Source: Hypomyces perniciosus (taxonomy: Eukaryota > Ascomycota > Sordariomycetes > Hypocreales > Hypocreaceae). Taken from it: DNA of 64,000 bases. Both the position numbers and the translations under genes were made by a program. The stretch spans positions 310,001 to 374,000 of the forward strand of contig SPDT01000007.1 in NCBI GenBank assembly GCA_008477525.1, written 5' to 3'. The notes under the pieces were generated by a model. The model was not told where the DNA came from, searched no databases, and worked only from the letters and a program-made list of their open reading frames with translations. This document shows positions 51,753 through 63,082 of this stretch, piece by piece (within the stretch, counting starts at the first letter, position 1; each line of letters starts with the position of its first letter).

Positions 51753-51880
51753 TTAATACCATGATGGGACTGTCAGCCAAACATCAACTCCATCCTGAAT
51801 CTCTACCAACATGCCTTTCATTATATGTTTGTTAAGATGACAATGCAAAATCCAGGCACCAGGACTCGCAACACGGTACC

Positions 51881-52298
51881 TGTTGGATAACGTCGGTCTA
51901 GTTGTTGAAATTGGTGGGAATTGTCGGAATTGTCGGAATTGTTGGGAATTTGTGGTAATTGAAGACGTAAGACATATTGTTATGTATACACAAGCTGAAA
52001 AGCACCACGCGTTGCTTCCTTCTTTTAGGATGATAAAATGTATGATCAAGTCTATTAACCCTATCAAGACGAGCTGGGCAGAGTGCCCTCACTTATACCT
52101 AACTGCTAGGTTAACCCCTGGCCGCTTATTGTATAGATACATTATGGGTTACTGCCCCCTTTTAATATAGGATAAAAAGGCAGCAAGGGAATCAAAGAAG
52201 GACGGGGGTCACGGTCGAGTTGAATGTATATCAAGGTGCCCAAAATTCCGTGTTGTTGTGATATGTTCAGACTGACTACGCAACCGCGTTACGCAGCA
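51881..52298 (+). mobile_element. Solo LTR E (418 bp) inside the multicopper oxidase pseudogene
   Basis: It starts TGTTGGATAACG and ends TTACGCAGCA. GTACC is duplicated at 51876-51880 and 52299-52303. Removing it restores a continuous reading across V-V-R-Y and V-A-S-P. It is not RIP-degraded. It has a TATA-like ATATAGGATAAAAA stretch near 52165-52178 and a short nonamer repeat. Orientation is undecided. Confidence 0.8.
51916..51955 (+). repeat. Nonamer tandem repeat (GGAATTGTC)n in LTR E
   Basis: Four to five imperfect copies of GGAATTGTC in a row (GGAATTGTC twice, then GGAATTGTT, then GGAATTTGTGG), inside the solo LTR. Confidence 0.8.
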
Positions 52299-52737
52299 GT
52301 ACCTCACCACCGCCCAGCTCGGCTCCTTTGACGCCAGAAGCGTCAAAAAAGTGTCTCGCAGCCGCGGATTTACCATGTTGAACAGCTCCGGCTTCTCGCG
52401 TGCGGCTTCTTCTACCGATGACCACTTAAAGTCTCCAGTTCCCGCCCTGGAACATCTTATTGCCATGCTCGTGGATTGGGCACAGTGGGAAAGGCGGCTG
52501 AGAGGTGAAGAGCACGAGATCGACCTAGGTGTTGTGGCGGGTTGAGATGTGACATTATCATGTCTGGATATGTGAGGTGGTTGGAAGAGAATTGGTACAG
52601 GCCAGGCTTCGATCTCGCTGGACATCAGATATAAACTGTCCAGCGTCCACCAGTATGGGTCTTTGTTGACCTTCATCTTGAGTTTGAAAGGGGCATCGGC
52701 CTTTTGAGCGGTGGGCTCAGGTGGGAAGGGTCATGCT

Positions 52738-53463
52738 TTGGCTTGGTCAAAAAAGAAAACATCTAGGGATACATGATTTCCGGCAATGTCAAAGTAAGGC
52801 CTTAACTAGGCACCAGTGATGTTTCCATGACCTTGGAGGTAGAGGACCGCATATGCAACAATGAATTGAGGCCAAGGAATGGCACCGTACCGAGTATGGG
52901 TCGTTGTCGTGAAGTGTAAAACCCCATGCTTGCAATAGCTTAATTATACAAAATTAAGTTAAGTTAATATAATCTAGCTAAATAAAATAAATGTAACTAT
53001 TATAACTACTCTATATAGATAAACACTTTATATGCCTTGAACTATGAAGATTGGCTAATTATTAATATAATTAATTTACTAGAGTTAAAAACTTTACATA
53101 AATCTATAACTATAACTACCTACTTAAACTACGCCTTACTGACTTGTTAACATAGACTTGACTTGCACGGTTGATCCCTTAGTCAAAGATTTGCCTGCCA
53201 TAAAATATAAGGAAGCCAATTAGGAAGTAGAGCAGGACAATGAACAAGAATTGAGGTGCCCTGAGTCGCCCGTTGTTATAACATGTTCAGGCTAATTACA
53301 TAAGTATATTATCCAACAATAATGGATTCCAAGTGGCCTTTATCGCATTCGAGAGAGGCAAAGGCAAGTGAAAACGATATCCTGAAGCGGTCTCTTCGGT
53401 CAAACCAAGTTGGGAGCGTTAGCATCCGTCTTTGCCATGACGGCTCATTAGGCCCCAACGCAG
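52738..53463. other. Intergenic region with an old LTR E-like fragment
   Basis: 53246-53300 aligns loosely with 52232-52284 inside LTR E, sharing AGGTGCC, GTTGTT and ATGTTCAG in order. It is probably a diverged copy. 52930-53110 is AT-rich. No gene is seen. Confidence 0.45.
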
Positions 53464-53580
53464 TTATGCCATCGTATTGAGTTCGATCTTCCTCGGCATC
53501 ATTTTCAGGAGATTACCAGCCCAGGCATCCTGGGCAGCCTTAACTTCGATTCCCAGTGGTGTCTTCGGGATTAATTCTCT
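53464..53580 (-). other. Short open frame directly downstream of the PKS stop
   Basis: A 38-codon stretch in another frame follows the ACP end and ends at TAA 53466-53464. It reads I-P-K-T-P-L-G-I-E-V-K-A-A and later L-L-K-M-M-P-R-K-I-E-L. It looks protein-like and may be a lost C-terminal extension of the PKS or a chance frame. Confidence 0.25.
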
Positions 53581-56500
53581 CACCGTCCACTATCAACATA
53601 CTTGCTCTTCTCCGCCACAATGGTACTTAGCGCTACAATGCTCGGCGCGGCCATGATGTCGAACACAGCCAAATCTGCGGCCAGCTCGCGTATCAACCAG
53701 TACCGGATGACCACAGCGACAAGAGAGTCAACACCGTAGGCGTGCAGCGGCTTGTTGGCGTCAATGTCCTCCAGCGCGTACGAAAGCACTTTAGACAATT
53801 TGGATATTAATGCTTCGCAGGCAACGGCTGCCGCTGCCTCCAGTGACTCAGCTGACTGCAAGAGGCCGAGAACGCGCTGGTTAGACTCTGCTTCTGTCCT
53901 CTCTGAAGTAGCTGCGTCCGCCGCACGCAGGTGGGAGAAGAGCGGATCACGCATATAGTACGGTTCCTCAAGGCCCTTTTGCCTCATTAGGGCGAGCGAC
54001 TCGATACCAGCAGTTACCTGGCATGGAGTCGATAACGACGGGGCATTGGCCGGTGAGATATCGCCTTTCCTTGCCAGATCGACCACTTCTGCCCATAGCT
54101 GAGATGCCAACGGCTTGTTGATTTCAAGAAGCATCGCGTAGTTAACTGATGTGAATGTCACATTCTTAAAGAAAATATAAAGATCCAGCTTAGAATGAGC
54201 ATCGATGTCGCGTCGACCAAGTTCTACAAAGGTACCAAAGTGGGCAATACATTGCCAAGATGCCCAGAGAGCTTCGCCTGACAATGAGTTAAGCACCACA
54301 TCAACGCCACGGCCTGCAGTCATCGCATAATACCCTTGCTAAACGACAGGTCGCGGCTGTAGAAGATGTGATCTTCTGGAATTCCATATTCTTCTTGAAT
54401 AAACTTCTTTTTGTCAGCAGTTCCCACAGTCACGAAGATTTCGGCACAAATGCGCTTCGCTAATACGATTGCTGCTTGGCCGACACAACCAGCTGCGGCG
54501 TGAATTAGAACACTCTGGCCCTTTCGGAGACGAGCTCGATAAACCAGACCATAGTAGGCCGTGCAGTAAACCAGAGGAAGAGCAGCAGCACTCTCAAAAC
54601 CCATTTCTTCAGGGATCTTCTGGAAGAGCCTCGCCTCATCACGGTAATACGTGCGGAATGAACCATGAGCAACGCCAAAGACGTGGTCTCCCACCTGGAA
54701 TTCTTTCACCGAGGCTCCGACTCTGGTGACAATACCAGCGCACTCGTCGCCGAGATAGGTATCTGAAAGCTGACCCATGGCGATCATGACATCGCGGAAG
54801 TTGAGACCTACAGCCTTGACTTCGACCTCGATCTCGCACTCTGGTAGTGGCTCATAGTACACCTCGTCTTCGACAAATCGAAGAGTACTAAGCATACCTG
54901 GAGCGGAAATTTCCAACTTCAAAGCCCGCTGGGGGGTACTTTCGTCACCCCCAAAGGGCTGCGGTTTCGCCTTGCGAGCTGAGTGCGTAGCGCTCATGCC
55001 TTCATTAAATTGCGGAGCTTGAACAAGGCGGTCGATATATATTGCTCCGTCTTTCTCGCTATACTCCGGTTCTCCCATGGCTCCCTGTGGCCTGTTGACT
55101 GTCTCCTGGAAGACACGAATGACGGCACCTAAGGACTCGCAGAGCAACAAGGCATCGTTACCAGCGTATGCCGATAGTTGAAAGTTTATGAACTTGAATC
55201 CGTTGCGCTCCGCACGAATAACTCTCCCAAGACCCACGACCAGCCCATAACCAGGGGCAGATCCAGCAAGGCTACTTCCCCGGGATAGCCAGAGGACGCT
55301 GCTAGCTGAGGTTAACATTGTCCTGAGGATCGAGAACACCTCATCCTCAATTCCGTGCAGAAGGGGTCTGACAAGATCAGCCACAAACAGGATAGCCTTG
55401 CGGGACACCACTTGTGGAGTGAGGCTGTCAAACGGAACCGATGAAATCGATGTGTAACCAGAGGCATGCAGTTGGTCCTCAAGTTGAGCGACAAGCCCCT
55501 TCTGCAGGTTGATCGAGGACGTCACGATCAATACATCGGGGACAGTTTCTGGCTCTTTCGAAAGGGGTTTGGCAGAGGACACGATCAAACTAACGTGGTG
55601 ATTTTTCGGGTCCTCATAGTCACGTATGGCAAAGTCAATTCCATTCAATCCTGAATCGCGAAGTAGTTTTTCCCACTCGGGCTCAGTGATTGTCGGCCCC
55701 CATTTGCGATACGATTCCTTGGCTGTTTCCTGAATTTAATTACCAGAAGGGCTACAAAAGGAGTTCAGACTTACATCGCCACCATCCAGGAAGTATGCCA
55801 AAACTGAGAGCGTTTCTTAAGAGTGGATGACAGATCTCAAAAAGGATCAGCTTGCCGTCCCTGTTTCTAATTAGCACGACCAAAAAGGGATAGACTGGGG
55901 GATGGGCGGCGCTCACGGCTTGAGGAGCTTGTACACATTTTGAAGACATTCTCGCAGATTGGAAGTAGCGTGAAGCACCTAGTCAGTTAGAGAACAGCTC
56001 CAAAATCATGAAGGAAGGTCTCTTACATTGGACGCAATTACCAACTCAAACTTGCCTTCTTCATATCCTTGTACAATTGGATCCTTTTCGATATCCAGCA
56101 CCTGAAAAGTCATCTTATCGGCCCAGTCCCCAAACTTGTCCTTAGCAGCCTCAAAAAAGCCGGCTGAGATATCGGTATAAGTGTAGGACAATAGCTTGGA
56201 GAGCCCACCTTTGCTCAGCGTCTTCAGCACCGTCAGACTGGTGCCACCAGTACCAGCACCAACCTCAAGAATGTTCATTTCAGGATTTTTGAACGAGAGT
56301 AGGTCAATGTATGATGCTAATTTGGTGCGTAGAACCTCGTTGCCGACTCCATTTTCGTACGAGTCTGATAGGAGATCGTCTTGCATCATTAACTCGAGAG
56401 CATCTGTCTCTTGTCGAAGGATGGACAGTAACTGGGGTCCCATGCGCGCCATAACTCGACCGTCTGCACATGTCGATTCCAGGTGCATCGCCAGAGATTC

Positions 56501-59267
56501 CCGAATCGTAAAATCTCGTAGAAGCTTGAACCACTTCTCTGTCTGGTGCTCATGTTCATCTTTCTCGAATCGTCGAAGTTGAAACTTCATCCATGCCACG
56601 TACTTCTGGTGATGCGGTTGGAAGTGAGATACCTCATCATCGGTCAACTCGTGCAGCGCCTCTGATATGTACATCAAAGACAACATCTCTAGATCATGAA
56701 TGACTTGCGGAGATATTGGCACCGGCCGCTCATCCAGCGGATCACTGTCGAACTGATCCTTCTGGTCCGCCATCAAAAGCTCGATGTCGGGCTTCCACTG
56801 CACTTCATAGCCCCTCAGCTTACGTTCTTCAAACGTGCTTGAATCGGCTCCACTAATGGCGAAGTCGGAGGATGTGATGGCCTTGGATTTCAATCCCTCA
56901 AGCACGACTAACGGTGCTTTCGTGACGTTGTCGAGCATGATAGCCCGTCCCTGTGCCTCACGTGGTCCGTTGAAGCCAGTAATAGCAAACCCTGTCATTT
57001 CATGCCCTGGTGCTGTTGAGTTCTCGTTTGAGATCCATAGGCCACTAATGAAGGCTGGGATCATCGCTTCAGGCAAATTGGTTGCCCCATTGCCGATTGC
57101 CGGAAACAGGATCTGAAGGACTCCATCAAGACTGATAGGGTGGAGGACATGGCTATGCACATGCGTTTGAGGCATGGTCTGTTCCAAGTCAGGTACAGCC
57201 AGAACGCAAGTGGCTTTGTTGATGGTGTAGTGGATCTCCTTGATGGTTCGAAATGTTGGCCCGTACTGAAGGCCAATAGTCTCAAAGTACTCGTACATGT
57301 CAGCAGGCTGCAGAGATTCACTGCACAATTCCGTTACCCGTTGCATGTCTGTGACATACGATGCATCGAGTTCTTGCTCTTCCCGTCTACCGTCAACGGG
57401 ATTTAGGCCTGATTCATATTGGACACTAATCAATCCTCGACAGTGCTCTTTCCAACCATACAGGGCACTGTATGAGCTGAGGTGGAACTCATCCCATACA
57501 GTAGACAGCAGACTGGAGCTGTGAGCGTGTGGACGCATGTAGAACATTGTTTCGATACCATCCTTGCCTTCGGGAACGGTTAAGGCGGAGTGGAATGAGA
57601 TATCGCGAAAGCGGAAGCCCGTGATTTTTCTGCCTGGGTCAGCAAGCTGGCGGCTGGCCTCGATGGCCTTGACCAACATCCCTGCCGCTGGGTAGAGAAT
57701 ACTGTTTGAAATCTGTCATGCGCTGTTAGTAGACGAGCATCTGCGGGCAACATCATTCAGTAACCTTGTGATCTTTGATCCAGGGGTTCTCTGGGATCCG
57801 CAGGAAGTGCCGCCATCTTGGTTCCGAGGGATTCCAGTCGGCGACCGGAGCACCTAGCAGGTCATGTCGGGGATGCTTTCGGAACCGGTAATCCTTGCTC
57901 AGACGACTTTCATACCAGTACTTCTCGTTGTGGTTCCAAGGATACGGAGGTAAGTCGGTGAGCATCATAGCCTCCTCCGCTTGAGAATCGGTGGCTTGAT
58001 TGTTGACCTTCTCAAGCGCTACATCGTACCCACGAGCGAAAAGGTTGCCTGCTAGGCATAATGCTTTGTCTGACGATGATTCATTCTTCCTTAACGCTGA
58101 GTAGTATCTGATTGAACGAAGCTTGGAGTCGGTTGACAGCGTTTGACGAATCGGACTGCGTAGTGCAGAGTGTGGTCCTATCTCCACGATATCGTCGACT
58201 TTGGTCTGGTCATTGATTGTCTTTAGCCACTTACGACTTGTAGAAGCTGACAATGCATTGGCTGTACACATCGCCGTAAGGGCATCTGAGAAACGAACAG
58301 GTGATATCAAGTTTTGCACCCAATACTCGGCGTTTTGCAGGGCTGTCGGCGCAACTTCCTTCCCAGTTACAGATGAGAATATGGCTACGCCTTGTTTCTA
58401 GGAGCTGGAGCCTTGCAAGCTCCCGAGCAAGGAAATATACTCATTGGCCACTTGTCTCATATGTTCGCTGTGATACGCAACATTTACATTGAGTTTGCGT
58501 GCAAAAACTCGTTCTGATTCGAGCTCGGTTTTGAGCAATTCGATAGCCTTCAAATCTCCAGAAATGGTGACATTGGAAGGACTGTTGACGCAAGCGACCA
58601 CGAGGTGCCCATCATCGACAAATTTCGGAATCCGGAGACGCGCTTCTTCTTCACTGAGGCCTACCGCTATCATGCCACCTTGCAGGTTCTCTGAGTCACT
58701 CAGCTTCTGGGAAACGATGCCTCGGAATTAGGCTACCTTCCAAGCTGATTCTCTGTTCAAGGCACCGATGCAGTACGCAGCTGCTATTTCACCAGAGGAA
58801 TGGCCAACAACACGTGAAGGAGTAATTCCCCAACTGGTCATAAGGTCAACCAGGGCGACCTGTAAGGCAGTACATGCTGCTTGGCTGACAATCGGCTCAT
58901 CAACCTTTGACTGCTCAGGATCCGCCTCTAGTTCATCAATCAGTGAGCCAGAGCTACCGAGCGACTTGAAGAACCTGTCGGCTGCTTGAATACTCTCCCG
59001 GTACACCGGTGATGTTAGTAAAAGCTCTCTGCCCATACCCGCCCACTGTGCTCCCTGTCCTGAGAATACATAGCCCAGCTTGGCGGATTTGCCAGCTCGA
59101 CTCAGAGCCGGTAAATCTTTCTTAACGGCATCGGCAAGCTCTTCTAATGACGAAGCGACGGCAAATGTTCTCCAGTTGAAGCGACCCCTCCGGCTGGCCA
59201 AGGTGTACGCCAGATCGTGCAAAGTCTTGTCTTCATGTGCTCCCTTTTTCAGAGAATGGAGATAGGG
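53580..59267 (-). pseudogene. Highly reducing type I polyketide synthase, broken (AT-DH-cMT-ER-ACP; KS and KR missing)
   Basis: Domains in order on -: AT (G-Q-G-A-Q-W and active-site G-H-S-S-G-E near 59060-58780); DH (catalytic His in W-I-K-D-H-K at 57770, Asp in L-D-G-V-L-Q near 57125); cMT (L-E-V-G-A-G-T-G-G-T-S near 56260-56230); ER (54950-54040, NADPH loop A-A-A-G-C-V-G-Q with Cys for the usual Gly); ACP (phosphopantetheine Ser in G-V-D-S-L near 53725). Introns are 57713-57764, 55979-56026, 55861-55916 and 55730-55774. Lesions: the gene is cut at 59268 by a LINE, removing the ketosynthase; TAA at 58730-58728 and TAG at 58400-58398 lie in frame in AT; the junction across the last intron is one base out of phase; one base is lost near 54322 in ER; and the ketoreductase is deleted near 54035, fusing ER remnants to the stretch before ACP. 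The product cannot be inferred, and no functional enzyme can be made. Confidence 0.9.
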
Positions 59268-59285
59268 TTGTTTGTTTGTTTGTTT
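59268..59285 (-). repeat. (AAAC)n 3' tail of LINE family 2
   Basis: Three to four TTTG units on + (AAAC on -) mark the boundary between PKS and LINE. This differs from the (ATT)n tail of LINE family 1. Confidence 0.8.
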
Positions 59286-62200
59286 TATTATTTACGTCCA
59301 CTAAATAAACTAGTTACATAAATCCCTTATAGGCAATAGGACGTTAAGAGCTAGCGGCTTACGCTACTGTTTATTAAGTTTTAATTTATAAAGAAAAAAG
59401 GGTTAATTTAGGTAGTATTAATCTATTTCCGCTAAGGGAAGACTATAAAGGTCCGCTTCCTCTATTAGTTTCTAAAAGGCTTTACTTCCTATAAGTCTAA
59501 ATAAGTAAAAGAGGGGGGTCTCTTTTAAAGGGATATTTAAAAAGAAAGGCCTAATTATTTTATATTCTATAAAATAGCTTTGCCTTTTTAATTTACTGCA
59601 CTTATAGATAGACTTTCTATTATATTTAAAGCGTTTATAGTATTCCTGGAAGTCCCTATATCCTAATCTTTCTGCTAAAAGCCTATAGAGGATAAGGCGT
59701 AGGAGTTTAAGGTTTAAGGGGGAGGCTAAGGCCCTAAATCTTTATTATTTATAGCCCTTTAAAGTTTTGCTAAGCCAGTCCTGCTCTTTTACTTTTATAA
59801 CTTCTTCTTTAATTTATTTTTTAATATATATAATTATAGCCTAATTCTATAGCGCAGTAGGGAAAACTGCGCTTTATTTAGCTAAATAATTAGCTTATTT
59901 ATTACCTACAATATCCTTATACCTTAAAATTTATAAAACGAAAGTCTTATAAGGCGAGATACTTTATATTAGTTTCTAGAAATATATATATATTCTTTAT
60001 ATAAATAGGGGGGCTTGCTAAATAACCTATTAATAACTAATAAGTTATCTAGGAAAAGGAAGGCTATTAAAATTGTATAGTCTTCCTTTATATATCTAGC
60101 CACTAGCTTTATAGCCTTTAAGGCAGCCTATACCTCCGCGTTATAGACCTTTACATTATTAAAGCGTCTAGTATTTATAATTACTTTTACTTTATAATAA
60201 GCGACTGCTCCTTAGCCTATATTCCTTTTAATTTAAAACCTATTAAAGTAGGCTAAAATTAAATAAAAAAGGAGGGAATCAACTAATTCTAGGTATTTCT
60301 TTACTGCAGTTAATTTACCTATACCTTTTAAGTTAAGATTAAAGAGAATATATAAGGACTTTTTAGTAAAAAGGATAAGTTTAATAGTTCTGCTACTTAA
60401 AGTAGCAGTATATTAAAGTCTAGTTTATAGTAGTTAAAGAGGGAGTTTCTTATTAATATATTAACTAATCAGGTAATCTTAATCTAATCCCGCAAATCTC
60501 GCTATATACCTAAATTAGGCCTAAGCTAAAGTAACGCTAGCTAGGGGGACCTTTAACTTTTTATATAAGATAAGAACACTTATAGTCTTTTAAACTAAAA
60601 GGATTGCCTTTACTGCAGTCTTAAAGGCTTTATTTATTTTATCTATTAGGCCAGATACTCTTATATTTACCTACTTAATAAAGTTAATTTACAACTATTA
60701 TTTATATCCTAGCTATTATGCCTTTATCCTATATAGGGCAATAAGGAGGATATAGGCTTTTATAGCTTATACTATAGCTTTAAAAGGTAAGCCCTTCTAA
60801 GTTTTATTAAGTAATTTAAAGAAATTAAATATTTTATATAATTTAGCCGCTAGCGTCTTTATATATTTCTTAAAAAAAAGCTTTAAATTAAAGTAAACCT
60901 TTAACTATTAAATATTTTTTTTAAGCTAGATTAGTTTTCCTTGTATTATAATACTTTTTTTATATATCTGGCCTTTTATATAGTAAAAGTGCAGTAATTT
61001 TACTTTAATATAATTAAAAAATACTGCATTTTCTATTCTTTATTTTAGCGTTTTATTAAGCGCCTATTATATAAAAGTAGCTATTTTTTTAATAGACCTG
61101 CCTATAATAAATATAGTAATATTATTAGTATACCCAAAATAAAATTATTAATCTTTAAGCTAAAGGATTAGGCTAAAGTAGAGTATTAATATAATAAAGG
61201 AGATAAGGGATCCCTATAAAGCTTTACACTTAAGGGCGAGGCCTAATAAATTAATCTTATCTCTTTTATAGATAAAGGCAGTTCTATTACTTATAAAAGA
61301 CTCTACCTATTTTATAAACTATATAGGCTATCCCTATTGCCTAAACTGCAGGATTAATTTATTTTTTATAACAATATTAAAGGCCTTAAAGATATTAAAG
61401 GTAAATAAAGTTATAACCTCCTTTATATTTAAGGCAATTTTAATATTATAAATTAGGCAGGCAATTAAGTCTATAGCTGCTCTTTTAAAGAGGGCTTTAA
61501 AGTATTACTTTAAAAGGATTTTATATTTAAATGCTAAAAGGGATACCCTTTTAGTAAATAGTCTTTTAAAGCCTTTTCCTATATAAAATAGCAGTAAAAT
61601 ACGCCTAAAAGCTTTATAGTTTAAATAGTTGAATTTACTAGGCTTAAAAATAATAATAACTTTTATATTTTTAAAGGGGAGGGGGTAATACTTTAACTTA
61701 AAGCAGCCTTTAAAATGGTTTATAATAAACTTTTTAATAGTAGGCTATATATAATGTAAGAGGGCAACTAATATACTGTCTGCGCTAGGCGCAGTATTCC
61801 CTGCTTTAGTTATAGCCTTTTTTGCCTTTTCTTTAGTAATTGTTTTATTTTATAGTATTTAAGGGTTTTTTAGTATTTAAGGTTTTTATAGGTTTTTAAT
61901 ATCTTTTTCTACTCCCTTTCACTATAGCAGGCATTCTTTAAAAAAGGTTACTTGCTCTTTAAGGTTTAAGATCCTTTGATCGCTATCTATTAAGGGGGGT
62001 AGTTAAAACCTGTCTATAGCTTTATACTATTTAACTACCTGCTAGATTCCCTTGCCTAGGCTGGCTTTAGCTATAATTTTATCCTAGTAATCGCGTTTTT
62101 TATATTTAACTATATTACGCAATATCTTCCTTACCTTAGTCTATTTATTAGTCCTAAGGGGCGCTATAATATAAGCTAAGTAGGCCATTTAGCAGTCTTT

Positions 62201-62503
62201 ATCCTACCAGGGGGCGCTATATCTATTTTAATATCTCTTTTTGCCTACTAACTATATATAGTCCGCGAAAAGTCTTTAAAGTATTTATATAGCTGTATCT
62301 AGGTCTTTTTTAGTTAAGCTAGTTATATTTACCTTTAGGAAAAGCTAGGCATATATATATATTAACTAGCTAAACTCCTATAAACTCTTAAAAGGGATAT
62401 ATTTCTTTTTTACGCCAGCTATTAGCCTAGTAAGGCTTAAAAGTATAATAGTAATTATATAATAATCTAAGCCTATATTTAAGTTTTTTATAATAGTTAT
62501 TAA

Positions 62504-63082
62504 TATTAAAATAACAAGGTTATACTAAACCTTATTTATGTGTAGCTTCTAGGAAGCTGCACACAACGCAGCAATAAGGAAACGACTGAGAGTCTAATTG
62601 GGTTAACAATAGATAAACAATTGAATTGTAACTGAACTAATAGCTAGAAAGCTATAGAATATCTAGTGTATGTACGGCTGCTGTAGAAGTGATTGTAGAA
62701 CAATGCTTTTTCTTCTACAATAGTCCTCCGACCTAATAATAGGTGTGCGGCAGCAGAATTGGGTTCGTGGCCGCATTCCTATTTTCCGCAAAATTCATTT
62801 ATATAGGAAATCAGCCAAATCGACTCACGGCCATACAAACAGGAAACCATTTTGGTCAGATTTTTCACAATAGGCATTGTGCCTATTGTATTGAGTCTAG
62901 GGTAGGCGGGGTAGCTGGTCCTAGCTCAATTGTTATTGTTGAAGATAACAGAAATTTCCTGACTTATACCGAAGTTCCTCCGGAACTCGGTCCTAGTGTC
63001 GGGCCTAATCCCGGGTCTAGCCGGAATGGGAAGGTTACCCAATTACACTGAAATCCTTGCTTTTTAGCCCTCCTTTTTAACA
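62504..63082 (+). mobile_element. Solo LTR A (579 bp) in LINE family 2 copy 2
   Basis: It starts TATTAAAATAACAAGG (a mutated TGTTGAAATAAC) and ends TTTTTAACA. ATTAA is duplicated at 62499-62503 and 63083-63087. LINE copy 1 has the uninterrupted site near 36265-36275. A long chance frame inside it is not considered a gene. Confidence 0.9.

Larger units (their letters stand above)
51753..52737 (-). pseudogene. Multicopper oxidase (laccase-like), C-terminal part, interrupted by a solo LTR
   Basis: Multicopper oxidases oxidise phenols or metals and reduce O2 through four coppers. Reading - from 52737, there is P-P-E-P-T, then a segment with Y-L-M-S and A-W-P-V-P-I-L-F-Q-P-P. A region with a copper motif (H-E-H-G-N-K-M-F) follows, then G-T-G-D-F-K-W-S-S-V-E-E-A and L-R-D-T-F, then W-A-V-V-R-Y. 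The sequence resumes beyond the 51881-52298 insertion with V-A-S-P-G-A-W and the final I-L-H-C-H-L copper motif, and ends at 51753. Lesions are: a TAG where a Trp would be just before V-D-L-V-L-F; a frameshift between the H-E-H-G-N-K-M-F-Q block and G-T-G-D-F; the LTR insertion; and loss of the first half of the gene. Not functional. Confidence 0.75.

Noticed and set aside
62743..63051. 102-codon frame on + inside solo LTR A
   Set aside because: Open only in this LTR copy, with no family signal. The copy at 35366 differs by stops and shifts.
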